In this document: positions 5,196-6,610 of the stretch, in pieces
How positions within the stretch are numbered: position 1 is the stretch's first letter
Layout: each line of letters opens with the position of its first letter
Assembly (NCBI GenBank): GCA_963605535.1
Contig: CAVCXB010000170.1
Location: 1-6,610 of the forward strand
Reading direction: 5' to 3'
Length of the DNA: 6,610 bases
Source: Anthropogastromicrobium chipingensis_A
GTDB lineage: Bacteria > Bacillota > Clostridia > Lachnospirales > Lachnospiraceae
Made by a program: the position numbers and the translations under genes
Notes under the pieces: generated by a model
Seen by the model: only the letters and a program-made list of their open reading frames with translations
Told to the model about the DNA's origin: nothing
Databases searched by the model: none

Positions 5196-5642
5196 ATGAA
5201 ATTAGTAATTCAACGAGTAAATCATGCAAGTGTAACTGTGGACGATGAAGTTGTCGGAAAAATTGGAAAAGGCTATTTGGTGCTTCTTGGTGTCGGACAG
5301 GGAGATGATGAGCAGATGGTGGAACACTATGTAAAAAAACTTCATAAGCTGCGTATTTTCTCCGATGAGGAGGGAAAGATCAACCGTTCTATCGAGGATG
5401 TGGGCGGCGAGGTGCTTGTCGTATCCCAGTTTACGCTGTATGCGGATTGCAAGAAGGGCAACCGCCCAAGCTTTACACAGGCAGGCTCACCGGCAGAGGC
5501 AGAGCGTTTCTATGAATATTTTCTGGAGGAGTGTCGAAAGGAGTTTGGGAAGGTAGAACACGGTATTTTCGGTGCCGATATGAAAGTAGCACTGGAAAAT
5601 GATGGCCCGTTCACGGTGATCTGGGATAGCCGTGAGTGGTAA
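5196..5642 (+). CDS. dtd: D-aminoacyl-tRNA deacylase
   Basis: This encodes 148 residues, the normal length of bacterial DTD (about 145). The enzyme hydrolyses D-amino acids, and glycine mischarged on tRNA-Ala, from tRNA in the cytoplasm, keeping the translation pool homochiral. Diagnostic motifs are S77-Q-F-T80 followed by LYAD, and the cross-subunit motif G137-P138 in NDGPFT, whose cis peptide bond gives chiral selectivity in the characterised enzymes. N89-RPSF93 is also typical. The N-terminus MKLVIQRVNHASVTV is a standard DTD start and fixes the ATG despite its weak ribosome binding site. In many Firmicutes dtd follows relA. Here a small alarmone synthetase lies two genes upstream, with no full-length RelA in view. 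It is separated from xpt by a terminator and preceded by a tandem repeat. No convincing promoter or terminator of its own was found. Confidence 0.95.
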   Translation: MKLVIQRVNHASVTVDDEVVGKIGKGYLVLLGVGQGDDEQMVEHYVKKLHKLRIFSDEEGKINRSIEDVGGEVLVVSQFTLYADCKKGNRPSFTQAGSPAEAERFYEYFLEECRKEFGKVEHGIFGADMKVALENDGPFTVIWDSREW

Positions 5643-5710
5643 ACGATGTGTGGTTTTGCGAATGGGTGTTCCGTGAACCGTAACGATATGTGTGAATTTT
5701 ACATGAAATT

Positions 5711-5751
5711 TTGACAAATTGGTTTTCAAATGCATAAATTTGTGATAGAAT
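5711..5751 (+). promoter_or_regulatory. Promoter region of the secreted PPIase gene
   Basis: Two overlapping solutions exist. One is a perfect -35 TTGACA (5711-5716), an 18-bp spacer and TAAATT (5735-5740). The other is TTTTCA (5723-5728), a 17-bp spacer and TAGAAT (5746-5751) preceded by TGA, an extended -10. The second would start transcription near 5758, giving a leader of about 53 nt. Either or both could be used. Confidence 0.68.
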
Positions 5752-5776
5752 GGGTCTAAGTCATTCAAAGAAAGGG

Positions 5777-5800
5777 TGTTCTGAATAACGAATCAGAACA
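5777..5800 (+). promoter_or_regulatory. Leader hairpin abutting the Shine-Dalgarno
   Basis: TGTTCTGA and TCAGAACA form a perfect 8-bp inverted repeat around an 8-nt loop. The last base of the stem is the first of AGGTG (5800-5804), the ribosome binding site 6 nt before the ATG at 5811. No T-run follows, so it is not a terminator. It may be an mRNA stabiliser, a translational control hairpin or a protein-binding dyad. Confidence 0.5.
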
Positions 5801-5810
5801 GGTGAAGGAA

Positions 5811-6610
5811 ATGAGAAGAAGATTTTTAGCAGCAGCACTCGGCATGAGCATGGCATTAGCGGCAACTCCGGCAGCAGCATTTGCAGAGGAGACAAGCACA
5901 GAAGAGGCAACCGAGGTTGCTACAGAAGTTGATTCGGAGTCAGAAACAGATGCGGAAGAGGAATCCAGCGAAGCTGAGACGGAAGCATTTGACTACAGCG
6001 AGGGCTACGATGAGAAGGGTTTTTTCGAGGGCGTTAAGGCTCTTGATTATGTAACATTATTAGATTATTCCAGCATGGAGCTGTCTGATGAAGCAATTCC
6101 ATCGGATGAGGATGTACAGACTCAGATTGATCAGACGTTAAGTTCTTACACAACCACAAATCAAATTACCGATACCGATCGTCTGATCGAGGATGGCGAT
6201 ACGGTAAATATTGATTATGTAGGTTCGATTGACGGTGTTGAGTTTGAAGGCGGAAGCACAGAGGGCAATGGTACGACTGTTACCATCGGTGTTACCAACT
6301 ACATTGATGGTTTCTTAGATCAGCTGATCGGCCATGCACCGGGCGAGAACTTTGATATTAACGTTACCTTCCCGGAGGATTATGGCAAGGACGAGTTAAA
6401 TGGCAAAGATGCTGTATTTAATATCACGATCAACTACATCGAGGAGACGGTAACACCAGAGTTTGATGATGATTTCATCGCTGAGAATCTGCCGGATTAC
6501 GAGAGCGCAGAGGACTATCGCCAGAGCATCTATGATAAGCTGTACAAGCAGAACCTGTACAATGAGCTGTTCCAGTATGTGGTAGAGAACTCTGAGGTAA
6601 AGGATGTTCC
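5811..6610 (+). CDS. Secreted trigger-factor-like FKBP-type peptidyl-prolyl isomerase (3' end beyond window)
   Basis: The ORF is open for 266 codons and is cut by the window end. Residues 1-25 form a signal peptide: MRRR, a hydrophobic core (FLAAALGMSMALAA), then a cleavage site AFA|EE after residue 25. There is no lipobox cysteine. Residues 26-63 are an acidic Glu/Thr/Ser linker. An FKBP-type PPIase domain follows at about 129-213, with GDTVNIDYVGSIDGVEFEGG, IGVTNYIDGFLDQLIGHAPG, and the closing strand AVFNITINYIEE. The next segment, TPEFDDDFIAENLPDYESAEDYR, matches the junction to the trigger factor C-terminal chaperone domain. The ribosome-binding N-terminal domain of cytosolic trigger factor is not recognisable and would be useless after export. 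The likely role is prolyl isomerisation and folding of proteins outside the membrane. It has its own promoter and AGGTG 6 nt before the ATG. Attachment after secretion is unknown, since the C-terminus is missing. Confidence 0.9.
   Translation, partial: MRRRFLAAALGMSMALAATPAAAFAEETSTEEATEVATEVDSESETDAEEESSEAETEAFDYSEGYDEKGFFEGVKALDYVTLLDYSSMELSDEAIPSDEDVQTQIDQTLSSYTTTNQITDTDRLIEDGDTVNIDYVGSIDGVEFEGGSTEGNGTTVTIGVTNYIDGFLDQLIGHAPGENFDINVTFPEDYGKDELNGKDAVFNITINYIEETVTPEFDDDFIAENLPDYESAEDYRQSIYDKLYKQNLYNELFQYVVENSEVKDV

Noticed and set aside
4945..5229. Minus-strand ORF encoding repeated SNFF-like units
   Set aside because: The apparent protein repeat is the reverse reading of the A-rich 15-bp tandem array. 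It has no promoter, and it overlaps the xpt end and the dtd start.
5069..5238. Plus-strand frame reading the tandem repeat as KKLDE units, a possible leader peptide
   Set aside because: There is no start codon with a ribosome binding site after the in-frame stop at 5066-5068, and the frame runs into dtd out of phase.
5642..5696. Direct repeat AACGATGTGTG / AACGATATGTGTG and a 4-bp GTTC/GAAC hairpin after dtd, considered as a terminator
   Set aside because: The stem is too short and has no U-tract. The repeat is imperfect with no known role.
5487..5768. Minus-strand ORF of 93 codons overlapping the end of dtd
   Set aside because: Most of it is antisense to conserved dtd codons, and it spans the promoter of the next gene. 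No homologous motif is seen.

Overview
The window looks like a chromosomal segment from an anaerobic, low-to-moderate-GC Gram-positive of the Clostridia, most likely a Lachnospiraceae-type gut bacterium. This is an inference from gene content: a reverse rubrerythrin with a PerR regulator, a fermentative D-lactate dehydrogenase, a RelP/YwaC-like small alarmone synthetase, a Bacillus-type xanthine phosphoribosyltransferase, and strong AGGAG-type ribosome binding sites with TTGACA/TATAAT-type promoters. It reads mostly as core housekeeping and stress DNA. I see no transposase, integrase, CRISPR array, tRNA or rRNA, and no sign of a complete new multi-gene system.

Left part, minus strand (about 83-1820): perR, then a reverse rubrerythrin gene, then a small gene of unknown function, all read leftwards. 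perR and rbr each have a TTGACA-17-TATNNT promoter. In both, the same half-site ATATCAGTAA starts exactly one base after the -10 hexamer. This is the best-supported regulatory feature of the window: a candidate PerR peroxide regulon, with perR autoregulated and rbr controlled by a more symmetrical operator. The rbr transcript should carry a leader of about 190 nt with three possible hairpins. A terminator-like hairpin follows rbr, and a bidirectional terminator follows the small gene.

Middle, plus strand (about 1884-4350): a short ORF carries an intact Walker A motif of the OLD/RecF/SMC type but nothing else of such an ATPase, so it is probably a remnant. It is followed by a (p)ppGpp synthetase and by ldhA, which ends at a GC-rich hairpin.

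Right part, plus strand (4416-6610): xpt (purine salvage) with its own terminator, an A-rich leader holding a 15-bp tandem repeat, dtd (D-aminoacyl-tRNA deacylase) with a poorly placed Shine-Dalgarno, and a gene cut by the window end. That last gene encodes a secreted, trigger-factor-like FKBP-type peptidyl-prolyl isomerase with a signal peptide and an acidic linker.

The genes are mostly single transcription units rather than one operon. Loose themes are peroxide defence (perR, rbr), the stringent response and guanine nucleotide supply (alarmone synthetase, xpt), fermentation (ldhA), translation quality control (dtd) and extracytoplasmic folding (the PPIase). Any functional link between these units beyond the perR/rbr pair is speculative.
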